Origin: Ottowia oryzae
Lineage (GTDB): Bacteria > Pseudomonadota > Gammaproteobacteria > Burkholderiales > Burkholderiaceae_C
Direction of reading: 5' to 3'
Length of the DNA stretch: 64,000 nucleotides
Assembly: GCF_003008535.1 (NCBI RefSeq)
Contig: NZ_CP027666.1
Coordinates: forward strand, 2,221,501-2,285,500
The translations under genes and the position numbers were made by a program. The notes beneath the pieces were generated by a model that was not told the DNA's origin, searched no databases, and worked only from the letters and a program-made list of their open reading frames with translations. Below, piece after piece: positions 49,155 through 58,004 of the stretch (position 1 is the first letter of the stretch; the number at the start of each line of letters is the position of its first letter).

Positions 49155-50069
49155 TCAAATTACATTGAGGGCATAAGCTTCATTGACGTGATTTCCTATT
49201 GGCATGTCGTTAACTATGTTGAACTGCCTAGATAGACTAATCATTCTAAGACGATCAATCATTATTGCGTCTCCGAAGTCTGACTTATTTGCCCAATCGC
49301 CGTCACTCCATCTAAGATCAATGGGCATGAAATAGTAAGTTGACCACGGGTGATGGGGATTAAGCTTCGCACGAAGTTTAGATGGGGAGGCCTCGAGGTG
49401 CTTTCTTCTCCAATCCTCTCGAGAACAGCCGCATTGTGCGAATGCTGACGGTATGGCATCGCGTGTATCCCCAAGCGGGTGCCAAGATACTATATCGATT
49501 CCGCCATCACCATGATCCCCTGCCTTAAAGTCGCGATTTTTGAATGTCGGAACCGCTCGAATGTCTCGCGCAATATCTCGATATTTCTCTGGCAGGTTAC
49601 CTTGATATCTCGAAAGAGCACCTCCTGAAGCCCAAGCAGGATGAACTTCTGACCCGGCCGGCATAAGGTTCTCAAAAACTTTTAGGCTGCACTCCTCAAA
49701 TACTCGTGCAATAGCATTTTTCGATGGCAAATACGCCATGCTTGAACATATGAGGAGCGTTAGATAAAAGTTTTTCTCGATCGACAGACCTCCGTCCTCA
49801 AGCTCTACCGTATCTTCGTCTGCGCTGAGTGAAAAAGGATACGCGTCTCCGAACTCAATGGCTCTGGATCGTATGAAGCCTTTAGAATCAGACCATACTT
49901 CATTGAAATCTTTGGTGTGGCCACCAGTACTTCTGATCCTAGTGAAAAGGCTTGCTAGTTCTCCTCGAGAATAGCATTTATCTGGGTGAATTAATGCTCT
50001 CAACTCAAGATAGTCAGCCCAAGTGTACTCGTCGGAAGTGTCTGGGGGTGTTTCGATATTGGCAAACAT
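49155..50069 (-). CDS. putative PD-(D/E)XK nuclease of the AT-rich cassette
   Basis: The 304-residue protein has no membrane span. Residues 185-213 read GDHGDGGIDIVSWHPLG...SAFAQCGCS, the DGG(I/V)D ... (V/A)QC pattern of Mrr-like restriction nucleases, with Cys where lysine of the (D/E)xK triad is expected. The first 130 residues are helical and may be a recognition domain. ATG 50069 lies one base after the ParB-like gene stop (TAA-A-ATG), so the two are coupled. It is the last gene of a three-gene, AT-richer operon with a cytosine methyltransferase. A restriction role is an inference from motif and context. Confidence 0.6.
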   Translation of the reverse strand: MFANIETPPDTSDEYTWADYLELRALIHPDKCYSRGELASLFTRIRSTGGHTKDFNEVWSDSKGFIRSRAIEFGDAYPFSLSADEDTVELEDGGLSIEKNFYLTLLICSSMAYLPSKNAIARVFEECSLKVFENLMPAGSEVHPAWASGGALSRYQGNLPEKYRDIARDIRAVPTFKNRDFKAGDHGDGGIDIVSWHPLGDTRDAIPSAFAQCGCSREDWRRKHLEASPSKLRAKLNPHHPWSTYYFMPIDLRWSDGDWANKSDFGDAIMIDRLRMISLSRQFNIVNDMPIGNHVNEAYALNVI

Positions 50070-50070
50070 T

Positions 50071-51168
50071 TTATTCCGCAGTGTCCATCGAAGAGCAGAT
50101 CTGTTCGTATATTCTCCTGGCACGCTTCGCTATATCATCCGCTGCGTACTTATGTTCTTCAGTAGGAGTGCTCTTTAGTAACATATCCCAGACGAGCCGT
50201 AACTTTGAATCAGCTGCTTTGAGAGCTTGGCTCAACGCTTGTTGTGGGCCGTCAGTGAACATAAACGCGTCGGTGAGACTTCCCGTATCGAGTAGAACAC
50301 GCAGTCCATCCTCGCTATTAACAACAGCGGCTAACTCCTTGAGCTTACGCGTTTCGCCAACAACAGTTCGCCCAGTTGTTTGAGGAACGTACATCCAGTA
50401 AAGGAGTTTCTGGAGGTTGTCATGGTCAAGATTATCTGTGGTGCCTGCAGCCCCCTCTTTTAGTCCTAGCCATCCTGCAATGTTCTTATATCCAAGTGCT
50501 GTGGTGATGTAAGAAAAATCAACAACTTCTGGGCTAAGGTTGTGCGAGCGAAAAAATTTTATGTCTTCGGCAATGTCAAACAAAGCGAGCCCATTTAGCA
50601 ACTTCCCGACTGCATCCGAACGACTACCTATTTCCCTTGCGATAGTGCGGAGCTGCTCCTCCTCCGGTAAGTCAGAGTAAAAGGTGTCCCTTAAATCAGC
50701 AAGGTATCGAGCTTTTGATAGTGCATCCCATTCCTTGATTCCTGTTATGTGTCGATATCCCAAATATCGTAAGACAAGCTCGCGATTTTCGTAAATTATG
50801 CAGGGGAGTTTGGTTGGTTTGTGCTTTGCCTCTCCAACTATCATCGCGACTGAACGGGATTTTCGACGAGGCGGCTGAAGTTCTCCGTTTAGCAGTTTGA
50901 CTGCTGCTAATCTTCGATTTCCCTCAACCACAATGTATCGGCCATCATCGGTGGGGGCAACAAGGAGAGGTTCTCCCGCGAAGTAGCCCTGCTGACCGAT
51001 TGAGCTCATTAAATCCTGAACTCCTTCGTCGTCGAGCATTTCGGAAATTACCCTGTCGTCCCCAACATCGCCCCTAAGACGAGAGAAACGGGGATTTTTA
51101 GGGTCGAAATCTATTTGATTGCTGTCAATCCATTCGATTTCTTTATTTTCTTTTCTTCTGGTGCTCAT
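50071..51168 (-). CDS. ParB/Srx-like domain protein of the AT-rich cassette
   Basis: The 365-residue protein has an N-terminal ParB/sulfiredoxin-type domain: LMSSIGQQGYFAGEPLLVAPTDDGRYIVVEGNRRLAAVKLL, with EGNRR at residues 82-86 as the nucleotide-binding motif. Further on, ITGIKEWDALSKARYLADL and IAREIGSRSDAVGKLLNGL resemble the helical part of ParB that contacts DNA. It is not a partition ParB, since no parA or parS is present. Proteins like this accompany methyltransferases and nucleases in defence islands. It sits between the two other cassette genes, 44 bases after the methyltransferase stop. Confidence 0.75.
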   Translation of the reverse strand: MSTRRKENKEIEWIDSNQIDFDPKNPRFSRLRGDVGDDRVISEMLDDEGVQDLMSSIGQQGYFAGEPLLVAPTDDGRYIVVEGNRRLAAVKLLNGELQPPRRKSRSVAMIVGEAKHKPTKLPCIIYENRELVLRYLGYRHITGIKEWDALSKARYLADLRDTFYSDLPEEEQLRTIAREIGSRSDAVGKLLNGLALFDIAEDIKFFRSHNLSPEVVDFSYITTALGYKNIAGWLGLKEGAAGTTDNLDHDNLQKLLYWMYVPQTTGRTVVGETRKLKELAAVVNSEDGLRVLLDTGSLTDAFMFTDGPQQALSQALKAADSKLRLVWDMLLKSTPTEEHKYAADDIAKRARRIYEQICSSMDTAE

Positions 51169-51212
51169 ATCGATCCTTCAGGGCGTAGACCCCCTTTGTT
51201 TGGGTGGTCACC

Positions 51213-52160
51213 TTATTCCCAGATTGATTGGGGAATGGCTTTGGTCACTGCTTCAAACAAAGGCGGTGGCACTGCATTTCCCGCCACCTTGTAGCGCATG
51301 TCCAAACTCCCTGCCGCTGTGTCCGGGAACTTAAGGTCTTTTGGGAAACCCTGTAAGACAGCGGCTTCACGGTAGCTAAATCTCCGAGCAGGGCCATCTG
51401 ATTCGAATTTCCAGACATTGTGCTCAACCTTGTACAGTTTCGGGCTTATCGGGTGCAAAGGCATGTGCCGAGGGTTGGCTACGATTGTTTTGGATACTTC
51501 GTGCCAATCGCGACGCCGATTTCTTGAGAGGTAATACCAGTGAAACTCTCTCTCGTAAAATTCTCCGTCGGGCCAATGACGCATGTGCTTAAGTGCTTCT
51601 TTAATGGTGACCCTTGGGAGTAATTTGTTTTCCCCATGCGTCGGATATGGGAACTGATACTCTTCTGAAAAATCATTTCTTATTCCGACAAGAAAGATTC
51701 TCTTTCTCTCTTGAGCAACACCATAATCGGCAGCATTTAATACTTGGTACTTGACTTTGTATCCAGCCTCCGTGAAGACTTTTAATTGATCGGTTAGTAA
51801 GTGTGAGAAGTTGGCTCGTACCATTCCTGAAACATTCTCTACAATAAATGCTCTGGGATTTATTGCTTTTAATGCCCGAGCAAATTCAAGGTAGAGTGTG
51901 TTTATTTTCCGGGAGGGGTCTCTAACACCGCCTTGGCTAAATCCTTGGCATGGATAGCATCCAACCAAAAGATTTGCTTTTGGGAAGTTAACTATCTTTT
52001 CCACGCTTCCTAGGATGTAATCGGTGCTTGGATGGTTGGCTTCGTAGACATCTTTTGCAAATGGAAGAATGTCGTTGGCCAATAGAACGTTGAATCCTGC
52101 TGCCAAAACGCCAGCGTCAGAACCACCGCAACCGGAAAAAAGCGAGACGGCTGTTTTCAT
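51213..52160 (-). CDS. DNA (cytosine-5) methyltransferase
   Basis: The 315-residue protein has the canonical motifs in order: I (SLFSGCGGSDAGVLAAGF, residues 6-23), IV with the catalytic Cys (LLVGCYPCQGFSQGG, PCQ at 70-72), VI (IVENVSGM, 107-113), VIII (VAQERKRIFLVGI, 148-160) and X (YKVAGNAVPPPL). The target-recognition region is between VIII and IX and is short. Its target site is unknown. It leads a minus-strand operon with the ParB-like and nuclease-like genes. A fragment of a foreign glnS lies 40 bases upstream. Base composition is well below the neighbours in GC. Confidence 0.95.
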   Translation of the reverse strand: MKTAVSLFSGCGGSDAGVLAAGFNVLLANDILPFAKDVYEANHPSTDYILGSVEKIVNFPKANLLVGCYPCQGFSQGGVRDPSRKINTLYLEFARALKAINPRAFIVENVSGMVRANFSHLLTDQLKVFTEAGYKVKYQVLNAADYGVAQERKRIFLVGIRNDFSEEYQFPYPTHGENKLLPRVTIKEALKHMRHWPDGEFYEREFHWYYLSRNRRRDWHEVSKTIVANPRHMPLHPISPKLYKVEHNVWKFESDGPARRFSYREAAVLQGFPKDLKFPDTAAGSLDMRYKVAGNAVPPPLFEAVTKAIPQSIWE

Positions 52161-52199
52161 GCTTGAGTTTTCATGGCTTTGTTGTCAACAAACATGACC

Positions 52200-52296
52200 T
52201 CATTTTCCCCAAGAATCCTTCAACCCAGTCACCCGGTTGAACACCACCTTTCCGCCCACGCCATGGTCCGCCCGGTCGGCCACAAAGTAGCCGTGG
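52200..52296 (-). pseudogene. 3' fragment of a second, divergent glnS
   Basis: On the minus strand this reads HGYFVADRADHGVGGKVVFN followed by RVTGLKDSWGK and a stop, which aligns residue for residue with the C terminus of the native GlnS (HGYFVADRREHQAGDKLVFN then RIAGLKDSWGK). The two differ at about a quarter of positions. It is cut off at 52296, right before the TCAGA-type repeat. It is not a duplicate of the local gene but a fragment from a related species that came in with the methyltransferase cassette. Confidence 0.85.
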
Positions 52297-52302
52297 AGTA
52301 TT

Positions 52303-52324
52303 AATTAGGGTCAGAGTAAAAATT
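52303..52324 (+). repeat. TCAGA-type repeat at the right edge of the AT-rich cassette
   Basis: AATTAGGGTCAGAGTAAAAA followed by TT resembles, in inverted orientation, the pair at 48999-49047. It directly abuts the truncated glnS fragment, so it marks a junction. Confidence 0.6.
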
Positions 52325-52344
52325 CCTGTCGGCGTCCCCGTCCT

Positions 52345-52405
52345 CAAACCATTTTGGCCTCTGGCGCCCGCCAACGCTGCGCAAGCAGCTCTTGTATTCA
52401 TAGTG
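52345..52405 (+). repeat. dispersed repeat, copy 21
   Basis: CAAACCATTTTGGCCTCTGG, CGCCCGCCAACGCTGCGC and AAGCAGCTCTTGTATTCA. It belongs to the native side of the junction. Confidence 0.7.
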
Positions 52406-52438
52406 AATCGATCTTCAGCGACTGGAGCGAAGTCCCCG

Positions 52439-52621
52439 TCAGCGCTTCGTGGGCACTTTGGCGACGGCCTTGCGTGGGGCGCTCGCGGCCGTGGGCACCG
52501 GCTGCCCGAACGCGTCGGCCAGGCGCTGCGCACGCTCTGCTGATTTGTGCAAGGCGGCCTTGAGCTGGCGCTTGGGCGGGATCAGGTTGGGGGCCTGTTT
52601 TTGGGCTGGAGTCGGGTCCAT
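52439..52621 (-). CDS. small basic protein downstream of the zeta-like kinase
   Basis: A 60-residue frame (MDPTPAQKQAPNLIPPKRQL ... RKAVAKVPTKR) starts at ATG 52621 within the 3' end of the zeta-like gene and overlaps it by 40 bases. It is basic and Ala/Lys-rich with a central helix (AALHKSAERAQRLADAFGQ). Zeta kinases of chromosomal type often have a short gene like this next to them; it could be the antitoxin, though its charge and size differ from epsilon. This is a tentative gene. Confidence 0.5.
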   Translation of the reverse strand: MDPTPAQKQAPNLIPPKRQLKAALHKSAERAQRLADAFGQPVPTAASAPRKAVAKVPTKR

Positions 52622-53180
52622 GACGGCACATCCTCGATCTGAAGGTGTTGATTTCTGAGCTCGGCAATCAGGCGGGCGTCGCCGGCTTGTGAGTTGTCGA
52701 ACAGCGCCCAATCATCGGCCAGCGGGGCATAAAGCGCAAAGAAGTTGGTCTGGCTGCGGGCAAAACGGCGGCGCACGACGTCGGCCGGCACATCGTGGCC
52801 GCCCAGGCTGACGCGCAGCTTGACGCGGCGCACGGCCAGTTGGGCGCTGTCGAGCGAGAAGTAATAGATGGCGATGCGGTAGCCGGCGGCTTTCAGACGC
52901 TGCAGGAAGGGAGCGAAGCTGCGGCTGGAGAGGGTGGACTCAAAGGCGAAGTCTGCCCGCGCTGCGGCGAGTTCGCTCAGGCGTCGCAGCATGATGCGGC
53001 CGGCCGCCATGTTCACAGCCTCGGTGTTGGTTCCGGCCAAGCCGCGAGCGATGTAGTCGGCGTTGACGAAGGTGGGAATGCCCATGGCCTTGAGGATGTC
53101 GTCGGCATGGGTGGATTTGCCGGCGCCGTTGGGGCCGGCGAAGACGACGACGCGCGGGGCGTCGTCCAAGTGGGTCTTCT

Positions 53181-53193
<13 letters not shown>
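52582..53193 (-). CDS. zeta-toxin family kinase
   Basis: The product of about 203 residues is a P-loop kinase: VVVFAGPNGAGKSTHA is the Walker A motif (residues about 16-30), followed by PTFVNADYIARGLAGTNTE, FAFESTLSSRSFAPFLQRLKAAGYRIAIYYFSLDS and RVSLGGHDVPADVVRRRFARS. This is the pattern of zeta toxins, which phosphorylate UDP-N-acetylglucosamine and block cell-wall synthesis, and of related non-toxic kinases. The start is GTG 53193 or GTG 53184; both overlap the glnS stop, so it is translated with glnS. Confidence 0.85.
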
Positions 53194-55016
<1,823 letters not shown>

Positions 55017-55436
55017 GGGCTGAATTCTAGGTGCGCGCCAGGGCGAAAGGCGCCGCAGGCTTGGTGGCTGGCGGGCGGGCAAAGCGGGCAGGGGCAGGCA
55101 GTGCGGGCGCGCCACGGTGCGTGCTGGCGCGGCGGTGCCGGGCTGCGGCGGCAGGCGGGAGCGGGCTGGCGGCGGCCCGGTTCTTGGCTAGGTGGGCGTC
55201 GGTGGCGTGCTTGATGAAGGTGGGCGGGGCGCCCTTGGCGGCCTGGCCAATCGGCCGCGGGTGTGAACTATGCCGGGTGCGCCGCGCTAAGTGCTTGATT
55301 TGGAACGCAGCCGTTACGAACGGACACGCACTTCACGATCGGGTTGTGGTCCGGCGGCGCGGTTCGTTCGTTGAACAGGCGTCCGGGATGCAGCGGGTTT
55401 CTTCCCGCCCGTACCTGGCCCAAACAGGAGAACGCT
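55017..55436. other. gap upstream of glnS
   Basis: These 420 bases lie between divergent glnS and the Pro/Tyr-rich protein gene. The glnS promoter must be here. I see no gene and no dispersed repeat; frames found in this stretch are GC-driven and lack ribosome-binding sites. Confidence 0.55.
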
Positions 55437-55805
55437 ATGAAATTCATTCAACGCATGGTCACCGGCGGCCTGATCGCCGCTGCCGGCCTGCTGGGTGCCG
55501 CGGGGTTGGCGCAGGCCCGGGATGTGTATTGGTCGGTGGGCGTGGGCGCGCCGGGCGTGTCGGTGGGCGTGGGCAATGCCGCGCCTTACTACGCGCCGCA
55601 GCCCGTCTACGTCAGCCCGCCGCCGGTGTATGTGGAGCCACGGCCCGTGTACGTGGCCCCGCCGCCGCCCGCCTACTACGGCCCGCCCCCCGGCTACTAC
55701 CGCCCGCCGCGCGTGGTGTACCGCCCGGCGCCTGGTTATTACTACGGCCCGCCTGGCGGCTACTACCGGCATCACCGCTATGACCGTTACCGCGACTGGC
55801 GTTAA
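55437..55805 (+). CDS. secreted Pro/Tyr-rich protein
   Basis: The 122-residue product has a signal peptide (MVTGGLIAAAGLLGAAGLAQA-R) and then YWSVGVGAPGVSVGVGNAAP. The rest is built from PVYV/APPPPAYYGPPPGYY-like units with a basic end (YRHHRYDRYRDWR). It is a repetitive, extracellular or periplasmic coat-like protein, common in betaproteobacteria and of unknown role. The ATG at 55437 follows ACAGGAGAACGCT. Confidence 0.8.
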   Translation: MKFIQRMVTGGLIAAAGLLGAAGLAQARDVYWSVGVGAPGVSVGVGNAAPYYAPQPVYVSPPPVYVEPRPVYVAPPPPAYYGPPPGYYRPPRVVYRPAPGYYYGPPGGYYRHHRYDRYRDWR

Positions 55806-55960
55806 ACCCAGGGCAGGGTTGCAACCCATGGGCGGCGCGCTGGCAGACATGTAGTATGGTTGCCCAAGGCTGCGCCGCCCCGCGCCTGCGGCCTGGGTTC
55901 CCTCTCTGGTAAGGGCCGTCAGTGTCTTGAAGCCAGCCACTCCAAGGTGACCACCCTTCT

Positions 55961-55990
55961 AGCCCGCCCAGTTCGGCGGGCTTTTCTTTG
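55961..55990 (+). terminator. intrinsic terminator
   Basis: AGCCCGCC (55961-55968) pairs perfectly with GGCGGGCT (55975-55982) and TTTCTTTG follows. It is oriented with the Pro/Tyr-rich protein gene. Confidence 0.8.
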
Positions 55991-56067
55991 GGCGACGTTG
56001 GCGGCAACGGGCGCTGCCTTGGTTCGCGATGCGCCCAATGGCGGCGGGTGTGTGCCATGTCGCTGCC

Positions 56068-56130
56068 AAAATACTATTGTTTTGATAGCTGTTGGCGCGC
56101 ATGGTTGTAGCGTTAGAGGCCGATTTTGCT
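56068..56130 (-). repeat. dispersed repeat, copy 22 (reverse orientation)
   Basis: AAATACTATTGTTTTGATAG, CTGTTGGCGCGCATGGTTG and TAGCGTTAGAGGCCGATTTT give both ends of the family. It is the last copy seen; none occurs in the aromatic cluster that follows. Confidence 0.75.
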
Positions 56131-56174
56131 TGGAGTCACGGCGGCCCGCGCCAGTGGGCGAGCGCGCTGGCTTT

Positions 56175-56867
56175 TCAGGTCGTCGCAAACAAGCGCTGCT
56201 TATTGATCCGGCTGCGGTAGGCGTGTTCGCGCAGCAGCGATTCGGCGCGGCCGGCTTCGCGCGCCGACAGCGCTTGCACGATGTCCTCGTGGTCTTGCTG
56301 GGCGCGTTGCAGGAAGGCCAGCTCCAGCGCGGTGGGCTGCTGGCCGATCGCCAGGGCGGTGGCGCTGGCCATCGGGGCGCGTGCCACGTGCTCCAGCGCA
56401 GAGGCGAGGGCGGCGTTGTCGGCTGCGGCCACCAGTTCGCCATGAAAGCGCGCATTCAAGGGCACCCAGGGCGCGAGTGAAAACGCGGCGTCGCCCAAAT
56501 GGCGCTCGGCACCCGCCAGCAACTCGGCGCCTTCGGCCACGCAGGCGTGCAAGGCGGTCAGCAAGGCGGGGCTGGCGCCCCGTTCGGCCACCAGGCGCGC
56601 GGCCATGCCTTCCAGCACGCCACGCACGTCGATCGCTTCGGAAAAGTCGCGCGGCGTGAGCGTGCGCACGCGAAAGCCGCGGCGGGGCAGCTGCTCCAGA
56701 TAGCCCTCGCGCACGAGTTGCTCGAACGCCAGGCGCACCGGCGTGCGGGAAACGTTGAGCTGCGCGGCGACGTCGAGCTCAACCAGGCGCTGGCCCGGCT
56801 GCACGGCGCGGGACAGGATGCGCTGGCGCAGCGCGTCCAGCACGTAGTGGATCTGTGGGGTACCCAT
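56175..56867 (-). CDS. GntR family regulator (FCD type)
   Basis: The 230 residues have the N-terminal winged helix (YVLDALRQRILSRAVQPGQRLVELDVAAQLNVSRTPVRLAFEQLVREGYLEQLPRRGFRVRTL) and a C-terminal FCD effector domain with the metal-binding Asp/His positions (NARFHGELVAAADN). Such regulators respond to organic acids. The ATG at 56867 was chosen; an upstream ATG at 56909 would lie within the palindromic operator. It is divergent from the solute-binding protein gene and probably controls it. Confidence 0.88.
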   Translation of the reverse strand: MGTPQIHYVLDALRQRILSRAVQPGQRLVELDVAAQLNVSRTPVRLAFEQLVREGYLEQLPRRGFRVRTLTPRDFSEAIDVRGVLEGMAARLVAERGASPALLTALHACVAEGAELLAGAERHLGDAAFSLAPWVPLNARFHGELVAAADNAALASALEHVARAPMASATALAIGQQPTALELAFLQRAQQDHEDIVQALSAREAGRAESLLREHAYRSRINKQRLFATT

Positions 56868-56898
56868 GCGGCGATTGTCGTTCGGGCCGGCTCGGGCC

Positions 56899-56960
56899 AA
56901 TGCATGCATTCAAGCAAAAAAGAATTGATGAAAATCATTAGATTGCTAAAAATGCATGCA
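56899..56960. promoter_or_regulatory. two TGCATGCA palindromes between GntR and solute-binding protein genes
   Basis: AATGCATGCATT (56899-56910) is a perfect 12-base palindrome, and TGCATGCA recurs at 56953-56960 within AAATGCATGCAAA. Their centres are 52 bases apart, close to five helical turns. They lie in the AT-rich divergent control region, so they are likely operators of the GntR regulator. Confidence 0.55.
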
Positions 56961-57017
56961 AAATTCGGTCACGCGCGCCACGCGGTGTGGCACGCCACAA
57001 AGAGCTTGGAGACCCCG

Positions 57018-57992
57018 ATGACAGTGACCCGCCGAGCGGCTGCGGCCGCCTTTCTGATCGCCTGCCTGCCTGCCGCTGCTTTCGCCAGCGGCAACTGGCC
57101 GGAAAAGCCCATCAAACTGATCGTGCCGTTCCCACCCGGTGGCGGCGGCGACAACATGGCCCGCCTGGTGATGAACCGCGTGGCGCAGGAGTTGGGCCAG
57201 CCGCTGGTGGTGGAAAACCTGTCCGGCGCCGGCGGCAACGTGGGCAGCATCGCGGCTGTGAAGGCGCCGGCCGATGGCTACACGCTGCTGTACGGCACCA
57301 ACGGCACTTTCGGCATCAACCAGACGCTGTACCGCAAGCCGGGCTTTTCGGCCACCAACGACTTTGTGCCGGTCGGCCGGCTCACCACCATCGCTGCCAT
57401 GGTGGTCGTGCGGCCCGGCTTGGGCGTGAAGACGATGGGCGAGCTGACCAAGCTGCTCAAGGCCAACCCGGGCAAATACACCTTCGCCTCGGCCGGCAAC
57501 GGCACCACCTCGCACATGGCGGGCGAGATGCTGAAGACGGCGCTGGGCGCCTTCGTGGTGCACGTGCCGTACCGCGGCGGCGCGCCGGCCATTACCGATG
57601 TGATTGGTGGCCAGGTGGACTACATGATCGACGTCATGCCCAACACCGCGCCCCAGGTGCGCGGCGGCAAGCTGCTGGGCCTGGCGGTGTCCACCGCCAA
57701 GCGCGTGCCGGGCTTCGACAACGTGCCGACCATCGCCGAATCCGGCGTCGCCGGCTTCGATGTGGGCGCCTGGGACGCGATCTTCGCGCCCAAGGGCACG
57801 CCGGCCGAGGTGGTGGACAAGGTCAACGCCGCCATCCGCAAGGTGCTGGCGGACCCGGAGATGCAAAACCAGCTGGCCTCGCGCGGTGCCGTTGCTTCGC
57901 CCAGCACACCGGCCGAGCTGCGCAGCTTTGTCGCCACCGAGGTGGACCGCTGGGGCAAGGCGGTCAAACAGTCCGGCGCGACCATCGACTAA
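57018..57992 (+). CDS. tripartite tricarboxylate transporter solute-binding protein (Bug/TctC)
   Basis: The 324-residue periplasmic protein has a signal peptide (LIACLPAAAFASG) and the Bug-family fold: IKLIVPFPPGGGGDNMARLV, GAGGNVGSIAAVKAPADGYTLLYG and VPYRGGAPAITDVIGGQVDYMI. It binds a small carboxylic acid and passes it to a TctAB-like membrane unit, which is not in the window. Its place at the head of the aromatic operon suggests phthalate or another diacid as ligand. The ATG at 57018 is 13 bases after a GGAG sequence. Confidence 0.92.
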   Translation: MTVTRRAAAAAFLIACLPAAAFASGNWPEKPIKLIVPFPPGGGGDNMARLVMNRVAQELGQPLVVENLSGAGGNVGSIAAVKAPADGYTLLYGTNGTFGINQTLYRKPGFSATNDFVPVGRLTTIAAMVVVRPGLGVKTMGELTKLLKANPGKYTFASAGNGTTSHMAGEMLKTALGAFVVHVPYRGGAPAITDVIGGQVDYMIDVMPNTAPQVRGGKLLGLAVSTAKRVPGFDNVPTIAESGVAGFDVGAWDAIFAPKGTPAEVVDKVNAAIRKVLADPEMQNQLASRGAVASPSTPAELRSFVATEVDRWGKAVKQSGATID

Positions 57993-58004
57993 AGGAGCGG
58001 CACG

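Larger units (their letters stand above)
55806..56174. other. gap after the Pro/Tyr-rich protein, with terminator and repeat
   Basis: This 369-base gap between convergent genes holds a terminator (55961-55990) and repeat copy 22 (56068-56130). The 155 bases between the stop and the terminator are unusually long and can fold; a small RNA or a long 3' tail is possible. No gene is visible. Confidence 0.5.

Noticed and set aside
50071..51168. Chromosome or plasmid partition ParB
   Set aside because: There is no ParA gene and no parS-like palindromes, and the neighbours are a methyltransferase and a nuclease-like gene.
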